A stretch of 64,000 nt of DNA. Origin: Arthrobacter pascens. Its GTDB lineage: Bacteria > Actinomycetota > Actinomycetes > Actinomycetales > Micrococcaceae. Positions 25,665-34,089 of the stretch are shown here, one piece after another. The stretch is taken from the NCBI RefSeq assembly GCF_030816475.1, contig NZ_JAUSXF010000001.1, positions 124,001-188,000 on the forward strand. The letters are read 5' to 3'. How positions within the stretch are numbered: the stretch's first letter is position 1; every line of letters starts with the position of its first letter. Below the pieces are notes generated by a model that worked only from the letters and a program-made list of their open reading frames with translations, was not told where the DNA came from and did no database searches. The translations under genes were made by a program, and so were the position numbers.

Positions 25665-25696
25665 ATGCGTCCTAGGAACCATGCGTCCTAGGAACC
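25665..25696. repeat. 16-bp perfect tandem duplication
   Basis: ATGCGTCCTAGGAACC occurs twice head-to-tail (25665-25680 and 25681-25696). The second copy contains the TAG stop codon of the minus-strand VOC gene, so the duplication probably arose by slippage at its 3' end. Confidence 0.8.
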
Positions 25697-26113
25697 CGCC
25701 TGCCCCTCCAGCCCGGGCACCAGGCCCTGGGCTTCCAGCTCCTCACTCCGCAGGGCCCGCAGGACACAGAACTCGTTGCCGTCGGGATCGGCCATCACCA
25801 CCCAGGTCACGTCCTTGCCCTGGCCCACCGAAACCCGGGTGGCGCCCAGAGCTTCCAGGCGCTGGACTTCCACAGCCTGGTCTTCGGGCCGCAGGTCAAG
25901 GTGCAGCCTGTTCTTGACCTCCTTGCGCTCCGGTACCTTCAGGAACAGCAGGTCGGGGGAGACGCCGTCCTGCGGACTGCCTGCGGGCGGCTCCAGGACG
26001 ATTTCGTCCTCCACCTCGTAGGTCCGGCGCCATCCCAGGGCCTTCTCCCAGAAGTCCGCGGGCACGCCGGGGTCGGTTGAGTCGATGCTCAGTGCTTGGA
26101 TTCGCAGGTTCAT
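25688..26113 (-). CDS. VOC-family (glyoxalase-like) protein
   Basis: A 141-residue vicinal-oxygen-chelate protein with paired halves: IQALSIDSTDPGVPADFWEKALGWRR and NRLHLDLRPEDQAVEVQRLEALGATRV...VMADPDGNEFCVL. The substrate is unknown; such proteins include antibiotic-binding and isomerase members. AAGACT six bases before ATG 26113 suggests a leaderless mRNA. Confidence 0.85.
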   Translation of the reverse strand: MNLRIQALSIDSTDPGVPADFWEKALGWRRTYEVEDEIVLEPPAGSPQDGVSPDLLFLKVPERKEVKNRLHLDLRPEDQAVEVQRLEALGATRVSVGQGKDVTWVVMADPDGNEFCVLRALRSEELEAQGLVPGLEGQAGS

Positions 26114-26164
26114 CCGAGCAGTCTTGCATTAGCCCTCCGGGGCGGTAAAGGCCGGCGCCTGGCT

Positions 26165-27034
26165 TCAGGCCAGTTCGCCCTGCAGGTTCCGCCGGGCGGC
26201 GTCCAGCCACAGCTCCCGCGCCCGCTGGCTGTGGAACAGCGGGTCCAGTTCCAGTAGGTGACGGACGACGGCGGCGCGCCCCGCCGCGAAGTCAGCGTCG
26301 CCGATGTGCGCATAGTCTTTCCGGACCGCTGCCACATACCGGGCGTACGGCTCCGGGTCGCCGCCGAGGACTGACAGGTCCGCGTCACAGAGGAGTGCGC
26401 CGTCGTCGTCCCCCGGGTCCGGGCGGTGGTCCGAGGTCAGCCGGACAAGGCGGGCCACCTCCTCGATTTCCGCGTCAGGAAGTCCTGTGCCGGCCAGCCT
26501 GTCTTCTGCAAGCCGGGCAGACTCCTCCTCATCCTGGCCTGCGACTCCGCGATACACCGCATCGTGGAACCAGGCCGCCAGCAGCACCGTCCGCGGCGGT
26601 TCTGCGGGTTCGGTCAGCAGGTCCAGGGCCTCCAGCACGGCGAGGAGGTGGGTGCAGCCGTGGTACTGGCGGTGCTCCTCGCCCCAGCGGTCCAGCAGGT
26701 CAAGAAAGAGTGCGTCGTGGCCGTGCATGACGGTGTTCCACCGGTTCAGGAGTGGCACCTTGAGCGATGTGTTCCTTGCGCGGGCGGGGATGCGGAGCCC
26801 GCTGGCTATCAGTTTGCGGACCAGGATCCGGGCCTCCACGGGGATCGCACCGGCGGCAACCAGGTCATCGAAGCGGCGTTCCGGGACGTCGTAGTGGTCG
26901 CCGTCGAAGGCCCGGTCCGGGACTCCGGCCGCGGCGGCAAAGGCGTGGAGTTCCTCGAGCGAAGTGTCCGAGATCAGGTGCGAGAAATGCGTTCCGTGGG
27001 CAGGCCAGAGGGGCGGGTCAACAAAGATGGCCAT
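26165..27034 (-). CDS. DUF4031-HD phosphohydrolase fusion
   Basis: A 289-residue two-domain protein. Residues 1-90 match DUF4031 (MAIFVDPPLWPAHGTHFSHLISDTSLEELHAFA...VPERRFDDLVAAGA). Residues 95-285 form a COG4339-like HD-superfamily domain, with RQYHGCTHLLAVL, AAWFHDAVY (the HD pair) and LCDADLSVLG. Fusion suggests the HD domain hydrolyses a small phosphorylated or nucleotide substrate linked to whatever DUF4031 recognises; neither is known. TAGACT lies exactly six bases before the ATG. Confidence 0.85.
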   Translation of the reverse strand: MAIFVDPPLWPAHGTHFSHLISDTSLEELHAFAAAAGVPDRAFDGDHYDVPERRFDDLVAAGAIPVEARILVRKLIASGLRIPARARNTSLKVPLLNRWNTVMHGHDALFLDLLDRWGEEHRQYHGCTHLLAVLEALDLLTEPAEPPRTVLLAAWFHDAVYRGVAGQDEEESARLAEDRLAGTGLPDAEIEEVARLVRLTSDHRPDPGDDDGALLCDADLSVLGGDPEPYARYVAAVRKDYAHIGDADFAAGRAAVVRHLLELDPLFHSQRARELWLDAARRNLQGELA

Positions 27035-27081
27035 GCACGAAGTCTAGTGCGGGGCGGGCCGGACAGGCACGCGCAAGGGAG

Positions 27082-27116
27082 CGGCGGCCGGCCTCCCCCA
27101 AGGTGGCCGGCCGCCG
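27082..27116. terminator. Terminator of the two-component/secreted-protein operon
   Basis: Perfect 12-bp GC-rich arms (27082-27093 and 27105-27116) with an 11-nt loop, just past the stop codon of the minus-strand secreted protein gene. Confidence 0.6.
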
Positions 27117-27127
27117 GGATTGTGGGC

Positions 27128-27994
27128 CTATTTGCTGAAGCTTGCCGCCCTGGCCGCCGCCTGTTTCCGGATCTCAGTCACCGTGGCAATCTCCGGCTCC
27201 AGCTGCTGCATGCGGGTGGTGAGGTACTTGTCCAGCACTGCGTCGAGTTGGCCATGGAAGTTGACCTGCTCGCGGCATGTTGTATCAGTGACCGCGATCT
27301 TGAACTCGTTCAGGCCGCCGGCCTTCAGGCCGGCAGTGACGGCGTCGGCAGGGCTGCGGAAGTTGGCGTAGGGCGATGAGGACATGCAGTCCTTCCAGGA
27401 GTTGATGGCTTTCGGGTACCCGGAATCGGACATGGCAGCACCGGCAGCGGAGTTCAGCGCATTCTCGGTGACCCCCGTGGCCAGGACGTAATTCTCCATG
27501 CTGCCGTAGATCTTTCGCGCAGCTTCGCCGCGGCAGCCGCCGCCGGACGTGCCCATGCCGTTCACTGTCACCATCGTGTCCGCTGTCTTTGGGCCCGAAA
27601 GGGCGGCCACAAACGCGGGATCCTCGAAGAGCTTTGCTTCATCGGAGCCGGGGGCCGGTTCGCCAGGTCCTGTCGGCTGCAGGGAGGCGTACCCGCTCGC
27701 CTTGGCAGTGGCCACGTCCAGACGCTTGAGGCCCATGTTGGCGTTGAAATCCACGCGGTAGGCATCCACGGGCGGAGCGTAATCATAGCCGGCCGCGGCC
27801 ATGCACTCGCGGATGGCGGCGGCCCGTCCAGTTTCGGCTGCCACATCAGGGCTGGCGTAGGCCTGCGCCTGGGCCGTGATGCCGCTAATGGGCGTTCCCG
27901 AGGCCGCGATGGTGCCTCCCGGGATTGCGGAGGCCGCCAGTGCTGCCGTTGCCCCGGCCGCCAGTACGGCGAGTCCGATCAGATTCCTTTTCAT
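27128..27994 (-). CDS. Secreted protein of unknown function
   Basis: A 288-residue protein starting at ATG 27994, with GGGGGA five bases upstream. An N-terminal signal peptide (KRNLIGLAVLAAGATAALA) is followed by a mature domain with conserved-looking CMAAAGYDY, CRGEAA, DCMSSSPY and CREQV cysteine segments. Such IRECM-x-x-AGY proteins are common exported proteins in actinobacteria, without known function. It lies 58 bp downstream of the response regulator on the same strand and is probably in its operon. Confidence 0.75.
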   Translation of the reverse strand: MKRNLIGLAVLAAGATAALAASAIPGGTIAASGTPISGITAQAQAYASPDVAAETGRAAAIRECMAAAGYDYAPPVDAYRVDFNANMGLKRLDVATAKASGYASLQPTGPGEPAPGSDEAKLFEDPAFVAALSGPKTADTMVTVNGMGTSGGGCRGEAARKIYGSMENYVLATGVTENALNSAAGAAMSDSGYPKAINSWKDCMSSSPYANFRSPADAVTAGLKAGGLNEFKIAVTDTTCREQVNFHGQLDAVLDKYLTTRMQQLEPEIATVTEIRKQAAARAASFSK

Positions 27995-28052
27995 GATTTC
28001 CCCCAATAGTTGGTGATGCTGCGGTGATCTTCGTGCGTCCCGGGCGCCGGCT

Positions 28053-28724
28053 TCAGTTGCCCAGCAGCCCGTTCTGATAGGCGTAAGCCACAAGTTGGAT
28101 ACGGTTGCGGAGCTTGAGTTTGGCCAGGATGCTTCCCACGTGGGACTTCACAGTGGCCTCGCTCAGCACCAGGCCGGCGGCAATTTCGGCGTTACCTTGC
28201 CCGGCTGCGGCGAGCAGGAACACGTCCTTTTCCCGCCCGGACAGCGCATCTAGTGCCGCGGTGTTGCCGGATACGGGAGTGGTGTAGTCGCGGAGAAGCT
28301 GGTTGGTGGCGTGCGGGGCCATCACCGCATGCCCTGAGTGGACCGTGCGAATGGCCGCCAGCAGGAACTCAGGCGTGGCATCCTTCGTCAGGAATCCGGC
28401 GGCGCCGGCCTGGATGGCCCGGACCACCGCCTCGTCGTGCTGGATGGTGGTGAGCACAATGACCTTGGGCGGAGTGCCGGGACCTGAGGCAATGGTGCGC
28501 GTGGCCGTGATCCCGTCCATGACCGGCATCCTGATGTCCATCAGCATGATGTCAGGCCCGACGGCGGCTGCAAGTTCCACAGCCGCCGCACCATCCTGGG
28601 CCTCACCAACGAAGTCCAGGTCGGGCTGGCTGCGCAGGATCATTTTCAGGCCGGCGCTAAACAGCGGCTGGTCGTCCACCAGGGCGATCCGGATGGCTGG
28701 TGCTGCGATGTCTGTGCCGGTCAT
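28053..28724 (-). CDS. NarL/LuxR-type response regulator
   Basis: A 223-residue regulator. The receiver domain has the acidic pair VDDQP, phospho-acceptor D63 in LMDIRMP and K114 in FLTKDA. The LuxR-type HTH reads LSGREKDVFLLAAAGQGNAEIAAGLVLSEATVKSHVGSILAKLKL. It is the cognate partner of the histidine kinase encoded just upstream, whose stop overlaps this start by 4 nt. Likely targets include its own operon and the secreted protein gene downstream. Confidence 0.95.
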   Translation of the reverse strand: MTGTDIAAPAIRIALVDDQPLFSAGLKMILRSQPDLDFVGEAQDGAAAVELAAAVGPDIMLMDIRMPVMDGITATRTIASGPGTPPKVIVLTTIQHDEAVVRAIQAGAAGFLTKDATPEFLLAAIRTVHSGHAVMAPHATNQLLRDYTTPVSGNTAALDALSGREKDVFLLAAAGQGNAEIAAGLVLSEATVKSHVGSILAKLKLRNRIQLVAYAYQNGLLGN

Positions 28725-29920
28725 GGCAGCACCGCCTCCACATCGAAGCGGTTTCCGGCCGTGACGGCCGTGAGGTAGCCGCCTGCCGCCGTCGCACGTT
28801 CCTTCATCCCGGGGATGCCCCTGCCTGTACTCGGGCCGGGAGCCAAGGGACCGCCGGATAACGCTGAAGTGACGCGGACAGTGAGTCCTCCCTCGCCGGA
28901 CCGGACTGAAACGGCGGCACCCTTGGACCTGTCACCATGCCGGAACGCATTCGTCAGGCTTTCCTGAATCACGCGGTAGGCCGTGAGCTCCTGGAGCGGT
29001 GTCACCCCGGGCGGCAATGCCGGGGCATCCACCGTGACGGGCATTCCGCTGGCGGTGAACTGGTCTGCCAGTATGCCCAGCTGTCCGAGGGAAGGTGCCG
29101 GCGAAGTGGGCGGGGCCGGATCCGCCGTGAAGACGTTCTCCAGCATGTGGCGGGTTTCAACCAGGGCCGTGCGGGCGGCCGTGGCGATGATCCGGGCAGA
29201 CTCCTCCACCGCCTCCGGCTCACTCCGGTGGATGTAGCGGATTCCCTCCGCCTGGGCGGTGATGACGGTCAGCGAGTGGGCCAGGACGTCGTGGAGTTCC
29301 CGCGCGATCCGGTTGCGTTCCTGTTCAACGGCGAGTTCCGTGACTGTCTGCTGCAGGTCCGTCTCCGCCCGGAGCTGGGCGCGGCGGCTGCGGGAAGCAT
29401 TGTTGACGGCCAGTGCTGCGGCCCAGGCGGCCAGGTTGAAGGCTGCGGAGGCGCCGAAGACCAGGAAGACGTACGTGCCTGTTCGGAGCGCGCCGCGGCC
29501 ATAGATCTGCGGGGGAAAGACGAAATTGACCCATGTCGCGTCGCTGAACCAATTCGTGGTGATCAGCCCGGCGGAGGCGAGGGCAAACGCCGGAAGCAGC
29601 CAGCGGTGGCGCCCTCGGTAGCCCAGGCCAGCGAACAGGATGGCCAGCGGAATTGCGCTGTAGCTGAGGACGCCGGACAGCATGACACCCGGAACCATCC
29701 TGGCGCTTTGCAGCAGCAGCACGCCGGCCGTAAACGCCAGTGCGCCCAACGGAATCAATCGGGCTGCCGCCACCGCGGATAGTAGGGCCACCAGGAGGGC
29801 GCTGTCCCGGTTGAACCCGCGCTGCTCCAGCACCATGAGGGCCAGCAAAACTGCCAGTGCAGTCGCAGGGGCAGCCGCCATGCCGGCCAGCCGGCGGGAG
29901 GGGTTGAGGAGGGGAAACAT
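28721..29920 (-). CDS. Sensor histidine kinase (DesK/NarX type)
   Basis: A 399-residue membrane kinase. About five helices span residues 15-175. A HisKA_3 dimerisation domain carries phospho-acceptor H210 in ERNRIARELHDVLAHSL, and an HATPase domain ends with GRGIPGMKERATAAGG. It has no large extracytoplasmic sensor, so it probably senses membrane state or an intramembrane signal. TAGGGT six bases before the ATG is compatible with leaderless initiation, though AGGAG also overlaps that gap. Confidence 0.92.
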   Translation of the reverse strand: MFPLLNPSRRLAGMAAAPATALAVLLALMVLEQRGFNRDSALLVALLSAVAAARLIPLGALAFTAGVLLLQSARMVPGVMLSGVLSYSAIPLAILFAGLGYRGRHRWLLPAFALASAGLITTNWFSDATWVNFVFPPQIYGRGALRTGTYVFLVFGASAAFNLAAWAAALAVNNASRSRRAQLRAETDLQQTVTELAVEQERNRIARELHDVLAHSLTVITAQAEGIRYIHRSEPEAVEESARIIATAARTALVETRHMLENVFTADPAPPTSPAPSLGQLGILADQFTASGMPVTVDAPALPPGVTPLQELTAYRVIQESLTNAFRHGDRSKGAAVSVRSGEGGLTVRVTSALSGGPLAPGPSTGRGIPGMKERATAAGGYLTAVTAGNRFDVEAVLP

Positions 29921-30106
29921 GCTCCTACCCTATGTGCGGCTTTGGGCCGGAAAGGCCGCGACGGCAGGGGTTCAGCATCAAGGATGAGGAAGTTCAACCG
30001 AAGTGATGAGGCCGGTGCCCGGTTCCTGCTTCCGGGAGGCTGGCGGGAACCGGTAATGCGGTTTCCTCAGGAGCATCCAACCGCATATGAGGACTAGACT
30101 GGCGAA

Positions 30107-30517
30107 ATGCCCACTATTCGCGTTTCCGAAGCCGCCCGGTTCCTCGGCGTCAGCGATGACACCGTCCGCCGCTGGACGGAGCACGGAACGCTGACCCCGG
30201 TGAAGGACGACGGCGGCCGGCTCGCCGTGGACGGGCTGGAACTGGCCCGTCATGCCCGGAAGCTCGCCCAGCTTCCGGACGATGCGCAGCGGCGGGGAAG
30301 CTCTGCCCGCAACAGGTTTGTCGGCCTGGTCACCGGCATCACAGCGGACACCGTGATGGCCCAGGTGGAACTGCAGTGCGGACCGTTCCGGGTGGTGTCG
30401 CTCATGAGCAGTGAGGCGGTACGCGAGCTTGGCCTGGAGCTCGGCTCGGTGGCCACGGCCGTCGTCAAAGCCACCACGGTGATCATCGAGACGCCGCACG
30501 GAAGGGCCACAGCGTGA
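30107..30517 (+). CDS. HTH-TOBE molybdate-responsive protein
   Basis: A 136-residue fusion of an excisionase/MerR-like DNA-binding domain (IRVSEAARFLGVSDDTVRRWTEHGTLTP) to a TOBE/Mop molybdate-binding domain (RNRFVGLVTGITADTVMAQVELQCG...LGLELGSVATAVVKATTVIIE). First gene of the mod operon, overlapping modA by 4 nt. It probably senses molybdate and either regulates the operon or stores the oxyanion. TAGACT lies exactly six bases before the ATG, so the operon mRNA appears leaderless. Confidence 0.9.
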   Translation: MPTIRVSEAARFLGVSDDTVRRWTEHGTLTPVKDDGGRLAVDGLELARHARKLAQLPDDAQRRGSSARNRFVGLVTGITADTVMAQVELQCGPFRVVSLMSSEAVRELGLELGSVATAVVKATTVIIETPHGRATA

Positions 30518-31317
30518 GGCGCTTGCCCCGGGGCCGTCGGGGAGTCATTGCCTGGGTCATCCTCCTGGTGCTGGCGCTCGCCGGGTGCGCCCCGCCAGCA
30601 GGGGGCGGAAACAGCGACGCCGGCTCGTCAAGATCAGGGGGCACCGTCACGGTCTTCGCGGCAGCCTCGCTTCAGGCCGCCTTCACCGAGCTGGCGGGGA
30701 AGTTCGAGGCCAGCCACCCGGGAACCAAAGTCACCCTGAGCTTCGCCGGCTCGGCAGACCTTGCCACGCAGATCACCCAGGGCGCACCGGCGGACGTGTT
30801 TGCGTCCGCGGACACGCGGAACATGGCCAAGCTGCAGGACGCCGGCCTGGCCGATGGGGAGCCCCGGGACTTCGCCACGAACACGCTCACCATTGCCGTT
30901 CCACAGGGCAACCCCGCCGGCATTACCGGCTTCCGTGACCTTGCCAGGCCGGGCACCAAAGTGGTGGTATGCGCCAGCCAGGTGCCGTGCGGTGCCGCCG
31001 CGCTGGCCATCGAGCAGTCGACGCGCACCGTGCTGAGCCCAGTCAGCGAGGAGTCCTCTGTCACTGATGTCCTGGGCAAAGTGACTTCCGGCGAAGCCGA
31101 CGCCGGCCTGGTCTATGTCACGGACGCCAAGACCGCGGGCAGCAAGGTGGAGTCCATCCCGTTCCCGGACGCAGCGAAGGCGGTCAACACCTACCCGATA
31201 ACCATCGTGAAGGGGGCCAGAAACAAGCAGGCGGCGGACGCCTTCCTGGACCTGGTACTGGGCAGTGAGGGCCAGGCGGTGCTGGGCAACGCCGGCTTCG
31301 GAGCAGCGCCCAAGTGA
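30514..31317 (+). CDS. modA: Molybdate ABC transporter, substrate-binding lipoprotein
   Basis: A 267-residue ModA. The signal peptide ends in lipobox LAGC; the mature protein has [42 protein letters not shown] and the late [11 protein letters not shown]. It captures molybdate outside the membrane and hands it to ModB. GTG start overlaps the HTH-TOBE stop codon (GTGA). Confidence 0.96.
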   Translation: MRRLPRGRRGVIAWVILLVLALAGCAPPAGGGNSDAGSSRSGGTVTVFAAASLQAAFTELAGKFEASHPGTKVTLSFAGSADLATQITQGAPADVFASADTRNMAKLQDAGLADGEPRDFATNTLTIAVPQGNPAGITGFRDLARPGTKVVVCASQVPCGAAALAIEQSTRTVLSPVSEESSVTDVLGKVTSGEADAGLVYVTDAKTAGSKVESIPFPDAAKAVNTYPITIVKGARNKQAADAFLDLVLGSEGQAVLGNAGFGAAPK

Positions 31318-32219
31318 TGCCAGCCATGGACCGGACCACCACGAGGCCACGGGCCAAGCGAGCCGGCAAAGCCCTGACCTACACCGGCATCCCGGCGTGG
31401 ATCTATGCCGTGGCCGCCGCCGGGGGGCTGCTGGTCCTGCTGCCGCTGCTGGCGATGGTGGCCAGGGTCAACTGGCCCCGGTTCATTCCCCTGGTCACCT
31501 CTGAATCGTCCCTCACGGCGTTGGGCCTGAGCCTGCGAACGTCGGCGGCCAGTACCGCCCTGTGCCTCGTGCTGGGTGTGCCGCTTGCCCTGGTCCTTGC
31601 CCGCGCTAGCTTCCCCGGCCAGCGGGTGCTGCGGTCCCTGGTCCTGCTCCCGCTGGTACTCCCGCCCGTGGTGGGAGGCATCGCGCTGCTGTACACCTTC
31701 GGGCGGCAGGGCCTGCTGGGCCGCACCCTGGATGTTCTGGGCCTGCAGATAGCGTTCTCCACCACCGCCGTGGTGCTCGCCCAGACGTTCGTTGCCCTCC
31801 CGTTCCTGGTGGTCAGCCTCGAGGGTGCCTTGAGAACGGCCGGCCCAAGGTACGAGGCAGTTGCCGCTTCCCTGGGAGCCCGGCCCGGCACCGTTCTGCG
31901 CCGCGTCACGCTCCCCTTGGTATTGCCGGGTCTCGCCTCAGGCGCTGTATTGTCCTTCGCACGCGGCCTGGGCGAGTTCGGGGCGACCCTTACCTTTGCG
32001 GGGAGCCTCCAGGGCGTGACCAGGACACTGCCCCTGGAAATCTACCTGCAGCGGGAAACTGACGCGGACGCCGCCGTCGCCCTTTCCCTGGTCCTGGTGG
32101 CCGTCGCCCTAAGTGTCGTGGCGCTCGCCTATCGCGGCACCCGCCCTGCCGGCAGTGAAGGTGCTGCCGGCAGGGGAATCACGACGGCGCCGGCGCCCTC
32201 CCGCCGGGGCGTCCTGTGA
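31317..32219 (+). CDS. modB: Molybdate ABC transporter permease
   Basis: A permease of about 300 residues with six membrane helices and the EAA-type loop [31 protein letters not shown] that contacts ModC. Start is ATG 31317, overlapping the modA stop; a GTG one codon earlier and ATG 31326 are alternatives. Confidence 0.95.
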   Translation: MPAMDRTTTRPRAKRAGKALTYTGIPAWIYAVAAAGGLLVLLPLLAMVARVNWPRFIPLVTSESSLTALGLSLRTSAASTALCLVLGVPLALVLARASFPGQRVLRSLVLLPLVLPPVVGGIALLYTFGRQGLLGRTLDVLGLQIAFSTTAVVLAQTFVALPFLVVSLEGALRTAGPRYEAVAASLGARPGTVLRRVTLPLVLPGLASGAVLSFARGLGEFGATLTFAGSLQGVTRTLPLEIYLQRETDADAAVALSLVLVAVALSVVALAYRGTRPAGSEGAAGRGITTAPAPSRRGVL

Positions 32220-33280
32220 CTTTCATGGTCAGGGCAGCCGTGGAGGACAGGGGCTTCGAGGTGTCGCTCTCGCTCGGCCCCACCGAGACCGTGGCCGTCA
32301 TGGGCCCCAATGGTGCAGGCAAATCGACGCTGCTTGCGGTCATCGCCGGGCTGCTCCACCCCGATACGGGCAGGGCCGAGTTGGACGGCCGGGTACTGTT
32401 CGACCTCACGGACGGCCGGGGAACATGGACAGCGCCCCACCGCCGCGGCACCGCACTGCTGGCCCAGGAACCGCTGCTTTTCCCACACCTCAGCGCCCTG
32501 GATAATGTCGCCTTCGGGCCGAGGAGCGCGGGCGTTCCGAAACTACAGGCGAGGGAATCAGCACGCCGCTGGCTTGCCGAGGTGGAAGCCGGGGAGCTGC
32601 AGCGCCGGCGTCCGGGGCAGCTCTCCGGCGGACAGGGCCAGCGCGTGGCCGTCGCCCGGGCGCTGGCCGCGGACCCGGGGCTCCTGCTCCTGGATGAGCC
32701 CATGGCCGCGCTGGATATCCATGCAGCCCCGCTGCTGCGGCGGCTGCTCAAGCGTGTGCTCGCAAGGCGTCGGGCGATTATCATCACCCATGATGTCCTG
32801 GATGCGCTCATGCTGGCTGACCGGGTGGTGATCCTTGAGAACGGCCGGGTCAGCGAGGAAGGGCCCACCCGGGACGTGCTGCTGCGTCCCCGGAGCCGCT
32901 TTGCGGCGGGGCTGGCCGGGTTGAACTTTGTATCCGGCACCATCACCGAACACGGCCTGCAGGCCAAGGACCTGGCCATCTACGGCCAGCACGACGACCT
33001 TCCCGGGCCGCTGCCAGCCGGGCAGCCGGGCGTGGCTGTGTTCACGCCGGCGGCCGTTTCCGTTTTCCTCACGGAGGCGCACGGCTCCCCCCGGAACTCA
33101 TTTGCAGTCGTGGTCAGCGAACTGGAGCCCCATGGAGACCGGGTCAGGGTCCGGGCGGGGGAAGGCGGACAGCTGAGCGCCGACATCACCCCCGAGGCTT
33201 CAGCCGACCTGGGACTGGTGCCCGGCCTGAAGGTGTACTTCGTGATTAAGGCCGGAGCAGTGTCCATCTACCCCGGCTGA
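32216..33280 (+). CDS. modC: Molybdate ABC transporter ATP-binding protein
   Basis: A 354-residue ATPase. Walker [11 protein letters not shown]-loop [12 protein letters not shown], signature [15 protein letters not shown], Walker [13 protein letters not shown] and switch His in [10 protein letters not shown] are all present. A C-terminal TOBE/Mop-like domain may bind molybdate for trans-inhibition. GTG start overlaps the modB stop by 4 nt; an in-frame ATG lies three codons further on. Confidence 0.95.
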   Translation: MTFMVRAAVEDRGFEVSLSLGPTETVAVMGPNGAGKSTLLAVIAGLLHPDTGRAELDGRVLFDLTDGRGTWTAPHRRGTALLAQEPLLFPHLSALDNVAFGPRSAGVPKLQARESARRWLAEVEAGELQRRRPGQLSGGQGQRVAVARALAADPGLLLLDEPMAALDIHAAPLLRRLLKRVLARRRAIIITHDVLDALMLADRVVILENGRVSEEGPTRDVLLRPRSRFAAGLAGLNFVSGTITEHGLQAKDLAIYGQHDDLPGPLPAGQPGVAVFTPAAVSVFLTEAHGSPRNSFAVVVSELEPHGDRVRVRAGEGGQLSADITPEASADLGLVPGLKVYFVIKAGAVSIYPG

Positions 33281-33326
33281 TCCTGATGCCAGGGTCCGGA
33301 ACCAATTGACCGATCTGTCATTTAAC

Positions 33327-33355
33327 GTGACAGAGTTCAGCACTGCCGGTAATAT
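33327..33355 (+). promoter_or_regulatory. Orphan sigma70-like promoter overlapped by a palindrome
   Basis: GTGACA (33327-33332), a 17-bp spacer, and TAATAT (33350-33355) make one of the best vegetative-type promoters in the window. A palindrome CTGTCA-N7-TGACAG (33315-33333) overlaps the -35. No recognisable gene follows on this strand before a hairpin at 33454-33492. Confidence 0.5.
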
Positions 33356-33361
33356 CGGACC

Positions 33362-33495
33362 TGGACCGTGCACTCAGACGTCGGTCCGCCACTGGAGCTG
33401 ACCACGGCTCGCCGCGGATTGCTGCCGCTTCCGGGTCTACTTTCAGAAAGACACCCTGGCGGGCGGTTTATTGGGGGAGCCCCCCGCCAGGGACC
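33362..33495 (+). ncRNA. Candidate small RNA downstream of modC
   Basis: This would be the transcript from the promoter at 33327-33355 to the hairpin at 33454-33492 (perfect 10-bp arms CCCTGGCGGG/CCCGCCAGGG). It is about 130 nt and has no convincing coding frame; the short GTG frame at 33368 has no ribosome site and overlaps the YCII gene. The evidence is only promoter plus terminator-like element. Confidence 0.3.
33454..33492. terminator. Hairpin between the candidate sRNA and the YCII gene
   Basis: Perfect 10-bp arms (33454-33463 and 33483-33492) enclosing a 19-nt loop, 17 bp past the YCII stop codon on the minus strand. It probably ends transcripts in both directions. Confidence 0.6.
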
Positions 33496-33508
33496 TCTCC
33501 GCTGCGAC

Positions 33509-33850
33509 CTACATGCCGGGGAGATCGAGGGATTCGTACACCTGGATGCTGGCTCCGGGCATCATGAGGTGCGGGTGGCCCTCTAGCAGCGCCTGGGCGC
33601 CGCCCAGGTCCTCAGCCTGGAGAATGCCATACCCGGCCACGTTCGTGTCGGTGTCAGAGGTCTCGGATGTGGTGATTTCCTTGCCTGCGCCAAGCGGCGT
33701 TCCCATATCCACGATGCCGTCGCCGGCACGGTCTGCCCACTCCAGCCAGGCCTTCATGCCCTCCTGGGCGGCCTCCGGCGAGCTCTCCGCCATCTGTGCT
33801 TGTGCCGACTGCGGTGCTACGTAAAGAACCATGAATTTCTTCATTGCCAT
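33509..33850 (-). CDS. YCII-related small protein
   Basis: A 113-residue protein of the YCII/DGPF type (MKKFMVLYVAP...WLEWADRAGDGIVDMGTPLGAGKEI...EDLGGAQALLEGHPHL). Small YCII proteins are dimeric ferredoxin-like folds, sometimes near ECF sigma genes; no such partner is adjacent here. Start is ATG 33850 or 33844, both after GACGGG. Confidence 0.85.
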   Translation of the reverse strand: MAMKKFMVLYVAPQSAQAQMAESSPEAAQEGMKAWLEWADRAGDGIVDMGTPLGAGKEITTSETSDTDTNVAGYGILQAEDLGGAQALLEGHPHLMMPGASIQVYESLDLPGM

Positions 33851-34034
33851 CCCGTCTCGAGTAGGCCGGGGAACCTACTCCCCGGTCACCAACTGATCCT
33901 AGGGTGATCCGGCCGCTGGCGGTACAGTGCAAGGACCACTTGTGCGACCGGATCGCCGGACCGCCGGAAAACCTCAGTCCTTCCGGTACCCGGGTTCGCT
34001 GTGGGCAAACAAGGAGCAAAAGACGCGCGCGGCA

Positions 34035-34059
34035 AAGTTGAGCGTAGTAGACTCAACTT
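34035..34059 (+). promoter_or_regulatory. HAIR-type HspR operator at the clpB promoter
   Basis: AAGTTGAG (34035-34042) and CTCAACTT (34052-34059) form a perfect 8-bp inverted repeat with 9-nt spacing. It matches the layout of the HspR-associated inverted repeat (CTTGAGT-N7-ACTCAAG). It overlaps a -10-like TAGACT (34048-34053), so bound HspR would block the promoter. This is the standard actinobacterial control of clpB and dnaK. Confidence 0.8.
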
Positions 34060-34089
34060 AGTTGAATGCATCCCCGGAAGGAGCTCTCT

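Noticed and set aside
32179..32979. Minus-strand open frame of 266 codons opposite modC
   Set aside because: Rich in Ser/Arg/Pro, without a ribosome site, and entirely opposite a well-supported ATPase gene.
33368..33586. Short frame starting with GTG after the orphan promoter
   Set aside because: No ribosome site, and it continues into the antisense of the YCII gene.
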